Below are positions 41,351 through 50,012 of a stretch of 64,000 nucleotides of DNA, piece after piece. Location: NCBI RefSeq assembly GCF_022761015.1, contig NZ_JAKWJQ010000001.1, positions 1,054,001 through 1,118,000 on the forward strand. The letters are read 5' to 3'. The notes beneath the pieces were generated by a model, which was not told the origin of the DNA, searched no databases, and worked only from the letters and a program-made list of their open reading frames with translations. The DNA comes from Humibacter sp. RRB41 (lineage in GTDB: Bacteria; Actinomycetota; Actinomycetes; Actinomycetales; Microbacteriaceae). The stretch's first letter is position 1. Each line of letters starts with the position of its first letter. A program made the position numbers and the translations under genes.

Positions 41351-42225
41351 GGTGCTCCGTTCTCATCGTCGAGGAACCGGCGGATCATGATGCGGCCGTG
41401 CTCCTCGAAATCATCATCGCCGATCCCGCGGGACCACACGACCGTGCCGATCGCCTCGCGCAGGGTTTCCAACGCGAGCAGCTCGGCATCCGCCTCGTCG
41501 AGCTCGCGGCTCATTCCCGCCATGAAGGCGGCCTCGAGCTCCGGATGCTCGTGGAAGTCCTTGCTTCGTAGCCTCACCAGATCGCTCACCCACGATCGCT
41601 GTGCTCCGCGTCCGAAGTCGATCACAGCGACGCGTCCGTCGTTCACGAGCCAATTGCGCGGCTGGTAGTCGCCGTGCGTGAAGTGCAGGCGCACGGGCAG
41701 AGGCCGGATGCGGCCGAGCCGTTCGCGCAGTCGCGCCACCGAGTCGCGGTCGACGAGTCCGTCGGCGCGGCCGAGAAGGTCCTCCGTCTGCGCCGACACC
41801 GACGCCATATAGTGTTCCGAGACCGCACCCGGCACCTGCAACCGGACCAGGATGTCGCCGGCCTGCTCGAACGCGCCGGCGTCGCTCTGCCACGATGTTC
41901 CGAGCAGCAGTTCGCCCGGCAGGTACTCGGTGACGAGGATGCCTGCGCTCTCGTCGGCGAACTCGAGCCGCGGTGCCGAAAGACGCAGCCGGTCGATCAC
42001 GTCGCGATGCGCGGCGATCTCCCTGCCGATGTGGTGGCTCGTCTCGCTCGCCTTGACCGTGTGATCCACGACGCCGGTGCCGTCGCCCGTCGTGCGGACC
42101 CGCAGCACGGTGGTGTCCTGCAGCGGCCAGGAGAAGTCTTCGACGAGCATCCACTCGCCGAGCCATTCGTCGAGCAGCGCCGACTGACGCGCGTTCAGCT
42201 CGTTCGCGGTGCTCGCCATCACCAT
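41347..42225 (-). CDS. aminoglycoside-phosphotransferase-like (APH) kinase family protein
   Basis: A 292-residue protein with kinase-like motifs HFTHGDYQPRNWLVNDG (HxDxxxxN catalytic loop) and VAVIDFGRGAQ (DFG). The N-lobe has an ATP-binding-like segment VVDHTVKASE and ILVTEYLPGELLLG. APH-fold proteins phosphorylate small hydroxylated compounds including antibiotics, choline, homoserine and fructosamine; no substrate is evident. Its coupling to RidA and divergence from D-amino-acid genes suggest a metabolic rather than resistance role. Start ATG at 42225. Confidence 0.82.
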   Translation of the reverse strand: MVMASTANELNARQSALLDEWLGEWMLVEDFSWPLQDTTVLRVRTTGDGTGVVDHTVKASETSHHIGREIAAHRDVIDRLRLSAPRLEFADESAGILVTEYLPGELLLGTSWQSDAGAFEQAGDILVRLQVPGAVSEHYMASVSAQTEDLLGRADGLVDRDSVARLRERLGRIRPLPVRLHFTHGDYQPRNWLVNDGRVAVIDFGRGAQRSWVSDLVRLRSKDFHEHPELEAAFMAGMSRELDEADAELLALETLREAIGTVVWSRGIGDDDFEEHGRIMIRRFLDDENGAP

Positions 42226-42258
42226 GGCAGGCTATCGGTCGCCCGTAGACTCACGACG

Positions 42259-43548
42259 GTGATCGCAGAACGAGTCTCGGCATCGCGAACCCTCTCGGAG
42301 CGCGACAAATCGGTTCCTCCGTCCGCACACGGCAGCACTGTCGCCGAGTTCCTCGCCACCCGGCCGCGACTGTCGGAGTTCCTCACCCCGGTGCTCACGC
42401 TCGATCGAGGCGCGCTCGACCACAACGTGCGGGTGATGCGCGAGTGGCTCGCTCAGAACGACTTCCGCATCGCACCGCACGGCAAGACGACGATGGCGCC
42501 CGCGCTGTGGCGGGACCTGATGGATGCCGGCGCGTGGGGACTCACCGTCGCGACGCCGTGGCAGGCGGGGGTCGCGCGGGTTGCCGGCATCCGGCGCATC
42601 ATGATCGCGAACTCCGTCGTCGACCCGGTCGCGATCAGATGGGTCACGGACGTGAGCCGTGGCGCGGACGAGCCTGAGGTGCTCTCGTGGGTCGACGATC
42701 TGCGCACCGTTCGCCTGCTCGACGAAGGGTCCGGGGCTCGCGGCAGACGCATCCCGGTGATCGCGGAACTGGGCGGCGTCGGTGGCCGCACCGGTGCAAG
42801 AGGGACGGATGCCGCACTCGGCATCGCCCGTGCCGTCGCCGCTTCAGAGAACCTCGAGCTTGCCGGTGTCGGCGGCTACGAGGGCGCTGTCGGGCATGAC
42901 AGGTCGACGGATGCCGTCGCGCGCGTCGACGCCTACCTCGACGAGCTGCGCGCCCTGCACGTCGCCACCGCGGCTGAGGGTCTCTACCGGCAGACAGACG
43001 GTGGCGATCGCCCGATCGTCACGGCGGGCGGCAGCGCCTACCTCGATCGTGTGGCGGAGCGGCTCGGCGGCATCGCCGACGCCGACGTTGTGCTGCGCTC
43101 CGGCGCGTATCAGGTGCACGACGACGGCTACTATTCCCGCATCGGCCCGATGGGGACTCTGACCGGCACCGAGCCGTTCCGCTCCGCCATGCACCTGCGT
43201 GCCCGCGTGGTCTCGCGACCCGAACCGGGACTCGCACTGCTCGACGCGGGCCGCCGTGACCTTCCGTTCGATGAGGGGCTGCCCGTTCCGCAGGCTGTCA
43301 TCGGCGACGACCGCGCGACGCACACCGGCGGTGTGCTCGCCGGGGCGGAGATCACCGCCGTCAACGACCAGCACGCGTTCCTGCGCCTGCCGGAGGCGTC
43401 GATCGACGACCTTCCGGTCGGCACGGTCGTGCGGCTCGGTCTCTCGCACCCCTGCACCGCGCTCGACAAGTGGCGGCTCGTGCCGGTGGTCGATGACGCG
43501 CTCGCCGATGATCCCCTCGTGATCGATCTCGTCGAGACGGTGTTCTGA
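42259..43548 (+). CDS. D-serine dehydratase-like / D-threonine aldolase-like PLP enzyme
   Basis: A 429-residue fold-type III PLP enzyme: PVLTLDRGALDHNVRVM, then the PLP lysine in RIAPHGKTTMAPALW (K76) and IVTAGGSAYLD. A C-terminal metal-binding GLSHPCTALDKW gives the His/Cys pair characteristic of eukaryote-type Zn-dependent D-serine dehydratase (DSD). It would deaminate D-amino acids such as D-Ser or D-Thr. A GTG at 42259 starts it; the longer frame upstream is antisense to the kinase gene. It is 2 bp before the D-aminoacylase gene, so the two act together. Confidence 0.86.
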   Translation: MIAERVSASRTLSERDKSVPPSAHGSTVAEFLATRPRLSEFLTPVLTLDRGALDHNVRVMREWLAQNDFRIAPHGKTTMAPALWRDLMDAGAWGLTVATPWQAGVARVAGIRRIMIANSVVDPVAIRWVTDVSRGADEPEVLSWVDDLRTVRLLDEGSGARGRRIPVIAELGGVGGRTGARGTDAALGIARAVAASENLELAGVGGYEGAVGHDRSTDAVARVDAYLDELRALHVATAAEGLYRQTDGGDRPIVTAGGSAYLDRVAERLGGIADADVVLRSGAYQVHDDGYYSRIGPMGTLTGTEPFRSAMHLRARVVSRPEPGLALLDAGRRDLPFDEGLPVPQAVIGDDRATHTGGVLAGAEITAVNDQHAFLRLPEASIDDLPVGTVVRLGLSHPCTALDKWRLVPVVDDALADDPLVIDLVETVF

Positions 43549-43550
43549 CG

Positions 43551-45176
43551 GTGGCGCGGGCATCCAGCGGCAAGGTGCTGTTCGCGGGCCCGACTGTGGT
43601 CGACGGCTCGGGCGGCGAGCCGTACGTCGCGGACCTGCTCGTGGCAGACGGCCGGATCGCGGCGATCGACCGCTCCTGCGAGGCCGTGGCCGCGGTCGTC
43701 GCGGATGCCCGCACCATCGACGCCAACGGTCTCGTGCTCGCTCCCGGCTTCATCGACATGCACGCGCATTCCGACCTCGCGGTACTGAGCGACGCCGATC
43801 ACCTCGCGAAGCTCGGTCAGGGGGTCACGACGGAGCTGATCGGCCAGGACGGGCTCGGCTACGCGCCGGTCGACGACGGCGCGATGCACGACATCCGCAC
43901 CCAGATCGCCGGCTGGAACGGCGAACCGCCGCTCGACTACTCGTGGCGCAGCATGGCCGACTTCCTCGCTCGGCTCGACCGCGGCGTCGAGGGTGCAGGC
44001 CCGCCGACGAACGTGGCAGTGCTCGTGCCGCAGGGCAATCTCAGGATGCTCGCCGTCGGCCACGACGACCGGCAGGCGACACCAGCCGAGCTCGACAGGA
44101 TGCGCGGCATCCTCGCCGACAGCCTCGATGCAGGCGCCGTCGGTCTCTCCAGCGGCCTCACCTACGCGCCGGGAATGTACGCCGATCAGGCCGAACTCGC
44201 CACACTGTGCGAGATCGTCGCGGATCGCGGCGGCTTCTACGCGCCGCACACCCGCTCGTACGGCGTCGGCGCGCTGGATGCCTACAGCGAGGTCATCGAC
44301 ATCGCCTCGGCGACCGGATGCGCCCTGCACCTCTCGCATGCCACGCTCAACTTCGCGACGAACCGCGATGCCCTTCCACGCTTCCTCGAGCTGATCGATG
44401 AGGCGCTCGAAGGCGGCGTCGACCTCACGCTCGACAGCTATCCGTACCTGCCGGGAGCCACGACGCTCGCCGCCCTGCTGCCGAGCTGGATGTCCGTCGG
44501 CGGCCCGGATGCCCTGCTCGCGCGGCTGCGCAGCGGCGACCGCCGGGACGCGATCGCCGAGGCCTTCGACGCCGGTTCCGACGGATTCCACGGAGAGCGG
44601 GCGGACTGGAGCGTGATCCAGATCGCGGGAGTCCGGTCGCCGGAGCTCGAGGGCATCGTCGGCTCGAGCGTTGCCGAGCTGGCGGACGCGGCCGGCGAGC
44701 ATCCGGTCGACGTCGTGATCGACCTGCTGCTGCGGGATCGGCTGGGCACGAGCATCCTGATGCACATCGGCCACGAGGCGAACGTGCGCGGCATCATGCG
44801 CCACCCTGTGCACACCGGCGGGAGCGACGGCATCCTGGTCGGCTCGCGACCGCACCCGCGCGGCTGGGGAACGTTCGCCCGCTATCTCGCGCACTACGTG
44901 CGCGATGAGGGCGTGCTCACCCTGGCCGAGTGCGTGCGGCATCTCGCCGCGACGCCGGCGCGGCGGCTGGGTTTGGCCGATCGCGGACTCGTGCGCGAGG
45001 GGTTCGTGGCCGACCTGGTGCTGTTCGACCCGCTCACCGTGCTCGACGTCGCGACCTTCGACAATCCGCGCAGGCCGGCGGAGGGCTTTGGTGCCGTGAT
45101 GATCGACGGCAGGGTGGTGGTCGATGACGGCCGCCGCACGGATGCCGTCGCCGGGCGCGTGCTGCGCGCAGGCTAG
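43551..45176 (+). CDS. N-acyl-D-amino-acid deacylase (D-aminoacylase)
   Basis: A 541-residue amidohydrolase (~480-550 typical). Metal-site motifs are LAPGFIDMHAHSDLAVL, GVTTELIGQDG, VGLSSGLTYAPGMYA, HTRSYG, LHLSHATLNF, MHIGHEANVRGIMRHP and SDGILVGSRPHPRGWGTFARYL. It removes acyl groups from N-acyl-D-amino acids. GTG start 2 bp after the DSD-like gene: the pair would free and then deaminate D-amino acids, for example from peptidoglycan or siderophore turnover. It shares its CTAG stop (45173-45176) with the convergent gene. Confidence 0.93.
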   Translation: MARASSGKVLFAGPTVVDGSGGEPYVADLLVADGRIAAIDRSCEAVAAVVADARTIDANGLVLAPGFIDMHAHSDLAVLSDADHLAKLGQGVTTELIGQDGLGYAPVDDGAMHDIRTQIAGWNGEPPLDYSWRSMADFLARLDRGVEGAGPPTNVAVLVPQGNLRMLAVGHDDRQATPAELDRMRGILADSLDAGAVGLSSGLTYAPGMYADQAELATLCEIVADRGGFYAPHTRSYGVGALDAYSEVIDIASATGCALHLSHATLNFATNRDALPRFLELIDEALEGGVDLTLDSYPYLPGATTLAALLPSWMSVGGPDALLARLRSGDRRDAIAEAFDAGSDGFHGERADWSVIQIAGVRSPELEGIVGSSVAELADAAGEHPVDVVIDLLLRDRLGTSILMHIGHEANVRGIMRHPVHTGGSDGILVGSRPHPRGWGTFARYLAHYVRDEGVLTLAECVRHLAATPARRLGLADRGLVREGFVADLVLFDPLTVLDVATFDNPRRPAEGFGAVMIDGRVVVDDGRRTDAVAGRVLRAG

Positions 45177-45712
45177 ACCCGAGCACCCGCCCGATGCAGC
45201 TCGAGGTGCTCCAGGTACACCTCGGCGTTGTGACGGATGCCCGCCACTTCGTCGTCGCTCAGCTCGCGTCGCACCTTCGCCGGCACACCCGCGACCAGCG
45301 ACCGAGGCGGCACGATCGTCCCCGCCGTGACGAGGGCGCCGGCCGCGACGAGCGACCCCGAGCCGATCACCGCCCCGTTCATCACCGTTGCGTGCATGCC
45401 GATCAGCACGTCGTCCTCGATCGTGCAGCCGTGCAGCACGGCGTTGTGTCCGACCGAGACGCCACTGCCGAGCGTGAGGGGTGCACCGTCGTCGACGTGG
45501 CACGAGACGTTGTCCTGCAGGTTCGAGCGTGTGCCGATGACGATCGGCTCGTTGTCGGCGCGCAGCACTGCGTTGTACCAGACGCTCGCCAGCTCGTGCA
45601 GCGTGACGGCGCCGACAAGAGCCGCACCCGGTGCGACCCACGCGGTCTCGGCGACCTCGGGAGCGGCCCTGCCGGGCAGAACGATCAAGCGGGCATCAGC
45701 GGCGACGGTCAT
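45173..45712 (-). CDS. gamma-carbonic-anhydrase-like hexapeptide-repeat protein
   Basis: A 179-residue left-handed beta-helix protein of the PaaY/CaiE/YrdA group. Hexapeptide turns run through ~20-140, with RADNEPIVIGTRSNLQDNVSCHVD, VGHNAVLHGCTIEDDVLIGMHATVMNGA. His residues of the zinc site (SCHVDD, VGHNAVLHG, GMHA) are present. Carbonic anhydrase activity is variable in this family. It stands alone after the D-aminoacylase. Confidence 0.88.
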   Translation of the reverse strand: MTVAADARLIVLPGRAAPEVAETAWVAPGAALVGAVTLHELASVWYNAVLRADNEPIVIGTRSNLQDNVSCHVDDGAPLTLGSGVSVGHNAVLHGCTIEDDVLIGMHATVMNGAVIGSGSLVAAGALVTAGTIVPPRSLVAGVPAKVRRELSDDEVAGIRHNAEVYLEHLELHRAGARV

Positions 45713-45840
45713 GCAGCCAGGCTATGCCCGTCGCGAGCGCGGACCTGCCTTCATCAGCGCAGGCAAATCTCCCGAAACCAGGCGGATGCCGCCTGTCTTC
45801 GCGAGGAGAGCGCGATCTTGCCTGTTTTCGCGTCGCGACC
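45713..45840. repeat. 128-bp gap with imperfect repeats after galK
   Basis: Two direct copies, gcctgtcttcgcg (45791-45803) and gcctgttttcgcg (45820-45832), differ at one position. caggcggatgccgcctg between them folds into a small hairpin, and aggcaaatctcccgaaac repeats the theme in reverse. These lie just beyond the galK stop and may act in transcription termination; no gene is supported here. Confidence 0.45.
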
Positions 45841-47016
45841 CTACTCGTCGCGGCGGGCGCCGTCCGACGGCACGACCGCGAACAGGTCGGGCTGGGCGTA
45901 GCCGTGCTCCGCGAACGCACCGTCGACAGCGGCCTCGACGTGCGAGATCAGCTCGCGCGGCACGAGGGCGATCGCCGAGCCGCCGAAGCCGCCACCGGTC
46001 ATCCTGGCGCCGATCGCACCGTAGTTCTGCGAGATCTCGACGGCCAGGTCGAGCTGGGGAACGGAGACCTCGAAGTCGTCGCGCAGCGACCGATGCGAGG
46101 CATCCATCAGGTCGCCGATCGCCCGCGGACCCTGCTCGCGTAGCGTTCGCACCGTGTCGAGCACCCGCTGGTTCTCCGTGACCACGTGACGCACCCGACG
46201 GAACGTCTCGCCGTCGAGCACTTCGCGCGCTCGCGGCAGGTCCGAGATCGAGACCTCGCGCAGCGACTCGACGCCGAGCTCCCGTGCTCCGGCCTCGCAC
46301 GATGCCCGCCTCGCCGCATATCCGCCCGCCGCGTGCTCGTGCTCCACTTTCGTGTCCATCACGAGGACTTCGAGCCCCGCCTCGTCGAACCCGAGCGGGA
46401 TGACGTCGCGTTCCAGGCTCCTGCAGTCGATGAAGATGCCGCAGTCGAGGCGCCCCAGAAGGGATGCCGACTGATCCAGGATGCCCGTCGGCGCTCCGAC
46501 GACCTCGTTCTCCGCGATGTGCCCGGCCTTCACCAGAGCGTTCCGGTCCAGGTCGAGGCGCCAGACATCGTTCAGCGCGACGGCGACGGCCGACTCGATG
46601 GCGGCCGAGGACGACAGCCCTGCGCCGACGGGAACGTCGGAGTCGAGGTACAGGTCGAATCCCGGGACGGCATCCAGATCGGCGCCGAGCTGACCCAATC
46701 CTGACTGGCTCAGCGCCCACGCGACTCCGAGCGGGTAGTTCTGCCAGCCGTGCGCGCCGCCCGGTCCGAGGTCGGCGAGTGTCGTCTCGACGATCTCGTC
46801 GGTGAACGACGAGGTCAGACGCACCGTTCGGTCGTCTCGCAGGGCCAGCGCTGCCACGGTGCGACGATCGATCGCGAACAGAAAGACGAAGCCGTCGTTG
46901 TAATCGGTGTGCTCGCCGATCAGGTTCACACGCCCCGGCGCCGACCAGATCCCCTGCGGTGCGCGTCCGTACAACTCGGTGAAGCGGGCACGTGCCGTCT
47001 CGACGAGATCGGTCAT
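45841..47016 (-). CDS. galK: galactokinase
   Basis: A 391-residue GHMP kinase phosphorylating galactose at C1. The galactokinase signature GRVNLIGEHTDYNDG, the ATP loop PVGAGLSSSAAIE, the catalytic Asp region GILDQSASLLG and the third GHMP motif RMTGGGFGGSAIAL are all present. AAGGAGAC lies ahead of its ATG inside the end of galT, and the two genes overlap by 4 bp. It is the second enzyme of the Leloir pathway here; galE is not in the window. Confidence 0.98.
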   Translation of the reverse strand: MTDLVETARARFTELYGRAPQGIWSAPGRVNLIGEHTDYNDGFVFLFAIDRRTVAALALRDDRTVRLTSSFTDEIVETTLADLGPGGAHGWQNYPLGVAWALSQSGLGQLGADLDAVPGFDLYLDSDVPVGAGLSSSAAIESAVAVALNDVWRLDLDRNALVKAGHIAENEVVGAPTGILDQSASLLGRLDCGIFIDCRSLERDVIPLGFDEAGLEVLVMDTKVEHEHAAGGYAARRASCEAGARELGVESLREVSISDLPRAREVLDGETFRRVRHVVTENQRVLDTVRTLREQGPRAIGDLMDASHRSLRDDFEVSVPQLDLAVEISQNYGAIGARMTGGGFGGSAIALVPRELISHVEAAVDGAFAEHGYAQPDLFAVVPSDGARRDE

Positions 47017-48134
47017 ACGGGGGTCTCCTTGTCTGCGGTGGCGATCGCCTGGCGCAGGGACTCAGCCTGCACCTCGGGTGGCACATCGCCGATCCATGCT
47101 CCCATGGCGGCCTCGCTCCCGGCCAGGAACTTCAGCTTGTCTGCAGCGCGTCGGGGCGACGTCAGCTGCAGGTGGAGGCGCACGTCGTCGCGGTGCTCGT
47201 TCACCGGTGCCTGATGCCAGGCCGCGATGTAGGGGGTTGGGGTGTCGTAGAGCCGGTCGACACCGCGCAGCAGGCGCAGGTAGAGGGTGGCGAGTTCTGC
47301 GCGCTCGGCATCGCTCGTGGCGGCGAAGTCGGCCACCTGACTGTGCGGCATGAGGTGCACCTCGAGCGGCCACCTCGCTGCGAAGGGCACGAAGGCGCTC
47401 CAGTGCTCGCCGGTGAGGAACATCCGCTCGCCTTGCTGTTCGAAGCTCAGGATGTCGTCGAACAGTTTCGGCCCGTAGGCCTCCACAGAGGCGAGCAGGC
47501 GCTGCGTGCGCGGCGTGATGTAGGGGTAGGCGTAGATCTGACCGTGCGGATGCCCGAGCGTCACGCCGATCGCCTCGCCGCGGTTCTCGAACGGGAAGAC
47601 CTGTTGGATGCCGTCCATCGCCGACAGCGCGGCCGTGCGGTCTGCCCAGGCTTCGATGACCGTGCGAGCCCGCGAGGCGCTGATGCTGCCGAATGCGCCG
47701 GTGTGCCCCGGGCTGAAACAGACCACCTCGCAGCGGCCGATCGAGGTGCGCACGCGGCCGATGCCCACCTCGGCGAGGTCGGCGAGGCCGTGTGGGGCAT
47801 CCGGAGAGCTGAGCTGAGGGCCGAATGACGGCGACCGGTTCTCGAAGACGGCCACGTCGTACTCACTGGGAATCTCCGACGGATTGCCTTCAGACTGCGG
47901 CGCGAGCGGGTCGAGCGCGGCAGGCGGAAGCACGACGCGGTTCTGGCGCGCTGCGGCGATGGAGATCCAATCGCCGGTCAGTGGGTCCTGACGCATGCGA
48001 GCCGTCGCGGGCCGCGGATCGAGCTCTCGCAGGTCCGGTGCCCGGTCGGGCGGCAACGTCGATTCCGCGTCGTCGAAGTAGAACAGGTCACGTCCGTCGG
48101 CGAGACGGTACTCGCGCTTGGTGATGGAGCCCAC
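47013..48134 (-). CDS. galT: galactose-1-phosphate uridylyltransferase
   Basis: A ~373-residue GalT of the histidine-triad superfamily. It shows RMRQDPLTGDWISIAAAR, FENRSP, and the uridylylated-histidine motif VTLGHPHGQIYAYPY. Zinc and structural residues are in EHWSAFVPFAARWPLEVHLMPH. The GTG at 48134 (VGSITKREYRLADGRDLFY) is the likely start, although no strong ribosome site precedes it. First gene of galT-galK, diverging from a DeoR regulator. Confidence 0.96.
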   Translation of the reverse strand: MGSITKREYRLADGRDLFYFDDAESTLPPDRAPDLRELDPRPATARMRQDPLTGDWISIAAARQNRVVLPPAALDPLAPQSEGNPSEIPSEYDVAVFENRSPSFGPQLSSPDAPHGLADLAEVGIGRVRTSIGRCEVVCFSPGHTGAFGSISASRARTVIEAWADRTAALSAMDGIQQVFPFENRGEAIGVTLGHPHGQIYAYPYITPRTQRLLASVEAYGPKLFDDILSFEQQGERMFLTGEHWSAFVPFAARWPLEVHLMPHSQVADFAATSDAERAELATLYLRLLRGVDRLYDTPTPYIAAWHQAPVNEHRDDVRLHLQLTSPRRAADKLKFLAGSEAAMGAWIGDVPPEVQAESLRQAIATADKETPV

Positions 48135-48191
48135 GAAGCCACGATAGCTTATGCATTGACAACGAAACAAAAGCAAACGTAAGTTGATGCC
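48135..48191. promoter_or_regulatory. divergent galT / deoR promoter with DeoR-type repeats
   Basis: In only 57 bp, TTGACA (48156-48161) gives a -35 for the regulator gene with a weak TAAGTT 18 bp later. On the other strand TTGCTT and CATAAG are 17 bp apart for galT. The A-rich string acgaaacaaaagcaaacg is a typical DeoR/GlpR-style direct-repeat operator and overlaps both promoters. Confidence 0.6.
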
Positions 48192-49022
48192 GTGACCGAC
48201 GTACCAGGCTCCGTTCCCGATGCCGGCGCTCCCGCGATGATCAGGCGGCAGCGCATGCTCAGTCTCATCGCCGACCGCGGATTCGTGCGGGTCGGCGAGC
48301 TGAGCGAGACGTTCGGCGTCTCCGACGTGACGGTGCGCGGCGACCTCTCGGTGCTCGAAGGCACGCAGGGCGTCCGGCGCGTGCACGGCGGCGCGATGCC
48401 AAGGGTGACAGGTCCGCTGCACGAGCTTTCGTTCGAAGAGGCGCTCGAGAGCCTTGCCGAGGAGAAGCGGGCGATCGCACGCATCGCATCCGCACTCGTC
48501 CAGCCCGGCATGAGCGTGATCGTCGACGTCGGCAGCACGGGCATGGCGGTCGCGCGGGAACTGGTGCGTCGAGAGGACCTCTACGACGTCACCGTGATCA
48601 CGAACGGCCTCACGATCGCGCTCGAACTCGAGAACGCCGTTCCCCGCATGCAGGTCATCGTCACGGGCGGCACGCTCCGCCCCCTTCAGCACTCCCTCGT
48701 AGCGCCGCTGGCCACCGTGATGTTCGAGCGGGTGCACGCCGATCTCGCCTTCATCGGCTGCAACGGTGTGGATGCCGCCTCCGGCATCACGAACATCAAC
48801 CTGCCGGAGGCCGAGCTCAAGCGCGACATGGTGCGAGCCTCGGCGCGTGCCGTTGTGGTCGCCGACGGGTCGAAGGCGGGGCGGGTGCACCTCGGCCGCA
48901 TCGGCGCCCTTGGCGACTTCGAGACCGTCTTCCTCGGGGCGTCCGCTCCGAAGCCCGCGGTCGCCGAACTGCGCAAAGCGGGCGGAGCCGAGATCGTGGT
49001 GGTCGACACCGAGGCGTCCTGA
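48192..49022 (+). CDS. DeoR/GlpR family regulator of the gal operon
   Basis: A 276-residue regulator with HTH RMLSLIADRGFVRVGELSETFGVSDVTVRGDLSVLE, followed by HGGAMP and the sugar-phosphate domain: IVDVGSTGMAVARELV, VITNGLTIALELE, VIVTGGTLRPLQHSLV, IGCNGVDAASGIT and VVADGSKAGRVHLGRIG. Divergent from galTK and 29 bp upstream of galM, it probably responds to a galactose metabolite such as galactose-1-phosphate. It is distinct from the twin DeoR proteins at 22-28 kb. Confidence 0.9.
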   Translation: MTDVPGSVPDAGAPAMIRRQRMLSLIADRGFVRVGELSETFGVSDVTVRGDLSVLEGTQGVRRVHGGAMPRVTGPLHELSFEEALESLAEEKRAIARIASALVQPGMSVIVDVGSTGMAVARELVRREDLYDVTVITNGLTIALELENAVPRMQVIVTGGTLRPLQHSLVAPLATVMFERVHADLAFIGCNGVDAASGITNINLPEAELKRDMVRASARAVVVADGSKAGRVHLGRIGALGDFETVFLGASAPKPAVAELRKAGGAEIVVVDTEAS

Positions 49023-49051
49023 ACAGGGCGCCGGATGCCTACGCTGGGTAC

Positions 49052-50002
49052 ATGCGCGCACCCACCGGGGACCAGTACGAACTCGCCGTCGACACGCCAG
49101 ACGGGAGGGCACGGGCCGTCATCACGCAGGTGGCGGCCGGCATCCGGTCGTATGCCGTCGACGGCATAGACCTGACAGAGCCGTTCGACGAGAATTCGAC
49201 GCCCCCGTCGGGCTGCGGCATCGTGCTCGTCCCGTGGCCGAATCGCGTGAAGGACGCCACCTGGTGGCTGCGCGACGAGTCCGGCTCGGTCGCCGAGCAG
49301 CGGCTCGCCGTCACGGAGCCGAAGCTCGGCAACGCGATCCATGGCCTGCTTCGGTACTCGCCATACCTCCTCACCATGCGCACGAAGGATTCGGTGACGC
49401 TCGCCGCCACCGTCTATCCACAGCTCGGGTACCCGTTCCTGCTCGACACGAGCGTGCGGTACGCGCTGAGTGCCGACGGACTCGAGGTGACGCACACCAT
49501 TCGCAACGCAGGCGAGGCGGATGCCCCGGTCGCCCTCGGTGCTCATCCCTATCTCAAGATCGGCGGCGTGCCGACCGCAGACCTCGTGCTGCGCGTCGAC
49601 GCCACCACCCACTTCGAGGTCGACGATCAGCTCAACGTGCTGGGGGAGCATCCGGTGCACGGCACCGAGTTCGACCTTCGCGCCGGCGTTCGGGTGCGTG
49701 ACCTGAAGCTCGACGACGGCTTCGGCGGAGTGCTGCACAGCTCAGGCAAGGCTCAGCACTCGCTCACCGCTCCCGACGGCCGCGCTGTGACGCTCTGGAC
49801 CGACGATGCGTTCGGCTTCGCCCAGGTCTTCACGCACCGTTCGTTCGCGACGCTTCCTGCCGGTGACGTCACCGTCGCCGTCGAGCCGATGACCGCACCG
49901 GCCAACGCGCTGAACAGCGGGCAAGGTCTGCGATGGCTGTCGCCGGGGGAGACGTTCACGGCGCGCTGGGGCATCTCGGCGAGTCTGGCAGTCGAGGGCT
50001 GA
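49052..50002 (+). CDS. galM: aldose 1-epimerase (galactose mutarotase)
   Basis: A 316-residue beta-sandwich epimerase interconverting alpha- and beta-aldoses, supplying the anomer used by GalK. It shows GIVLVPWPNRVKDATW, the substrate region NAIHGLLRYSP, the acid histidine in APVALGAHPYLKI, and the end FAQVFTH...VAVEPMTAPANALNSG with the catalytic Glu. Lies downstream of the gal regulator on the same strand. Confidence 0.92.
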   Translation: MRAPTGDQYELAVDTPDGRARAVITQVAAGIRSYAVDGIDLTEPFDENSTPPSGCGIVLVPWPNRVKDATWWLRDESGSVAEQRLAVTEPKLGNAIHGLLRYSPYLLTMRTKDSVTLAATVYPQLGYPFLLDTSVRYALSADGLEVTHTIRNAGEADAPVALGAHPYLKIGGVPTADLVLRVDATTHFEVDDQLNVLGEHPVHGTEFDLRAGVRVRDLKLDDGFGGVLHSSGKAQHSLTAPDGRAVTLWTDDAFGFAQVFTHRSFATLPAGDVTVAVEPMTAPANALNSGQGLRWLSPGETFTARWGISASLAVEG

Positions 50003-50012
50003 AGGGCATCCC

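Noticed and set aside
41347-42225. Antibiotic resistance gene (aminoglycoside phosphotransferase)
   Set aside because: Only the general kinase fold motifs match. Its coupling with RidA and metabolic genes gives no support for resistance.
41674-42258. Upstream extension of the D-serine-dehydratase-like frame
   Set aside because: This part is antisense to the APH-fold gene. Homology to the PLP enzyme begins only after 42259.
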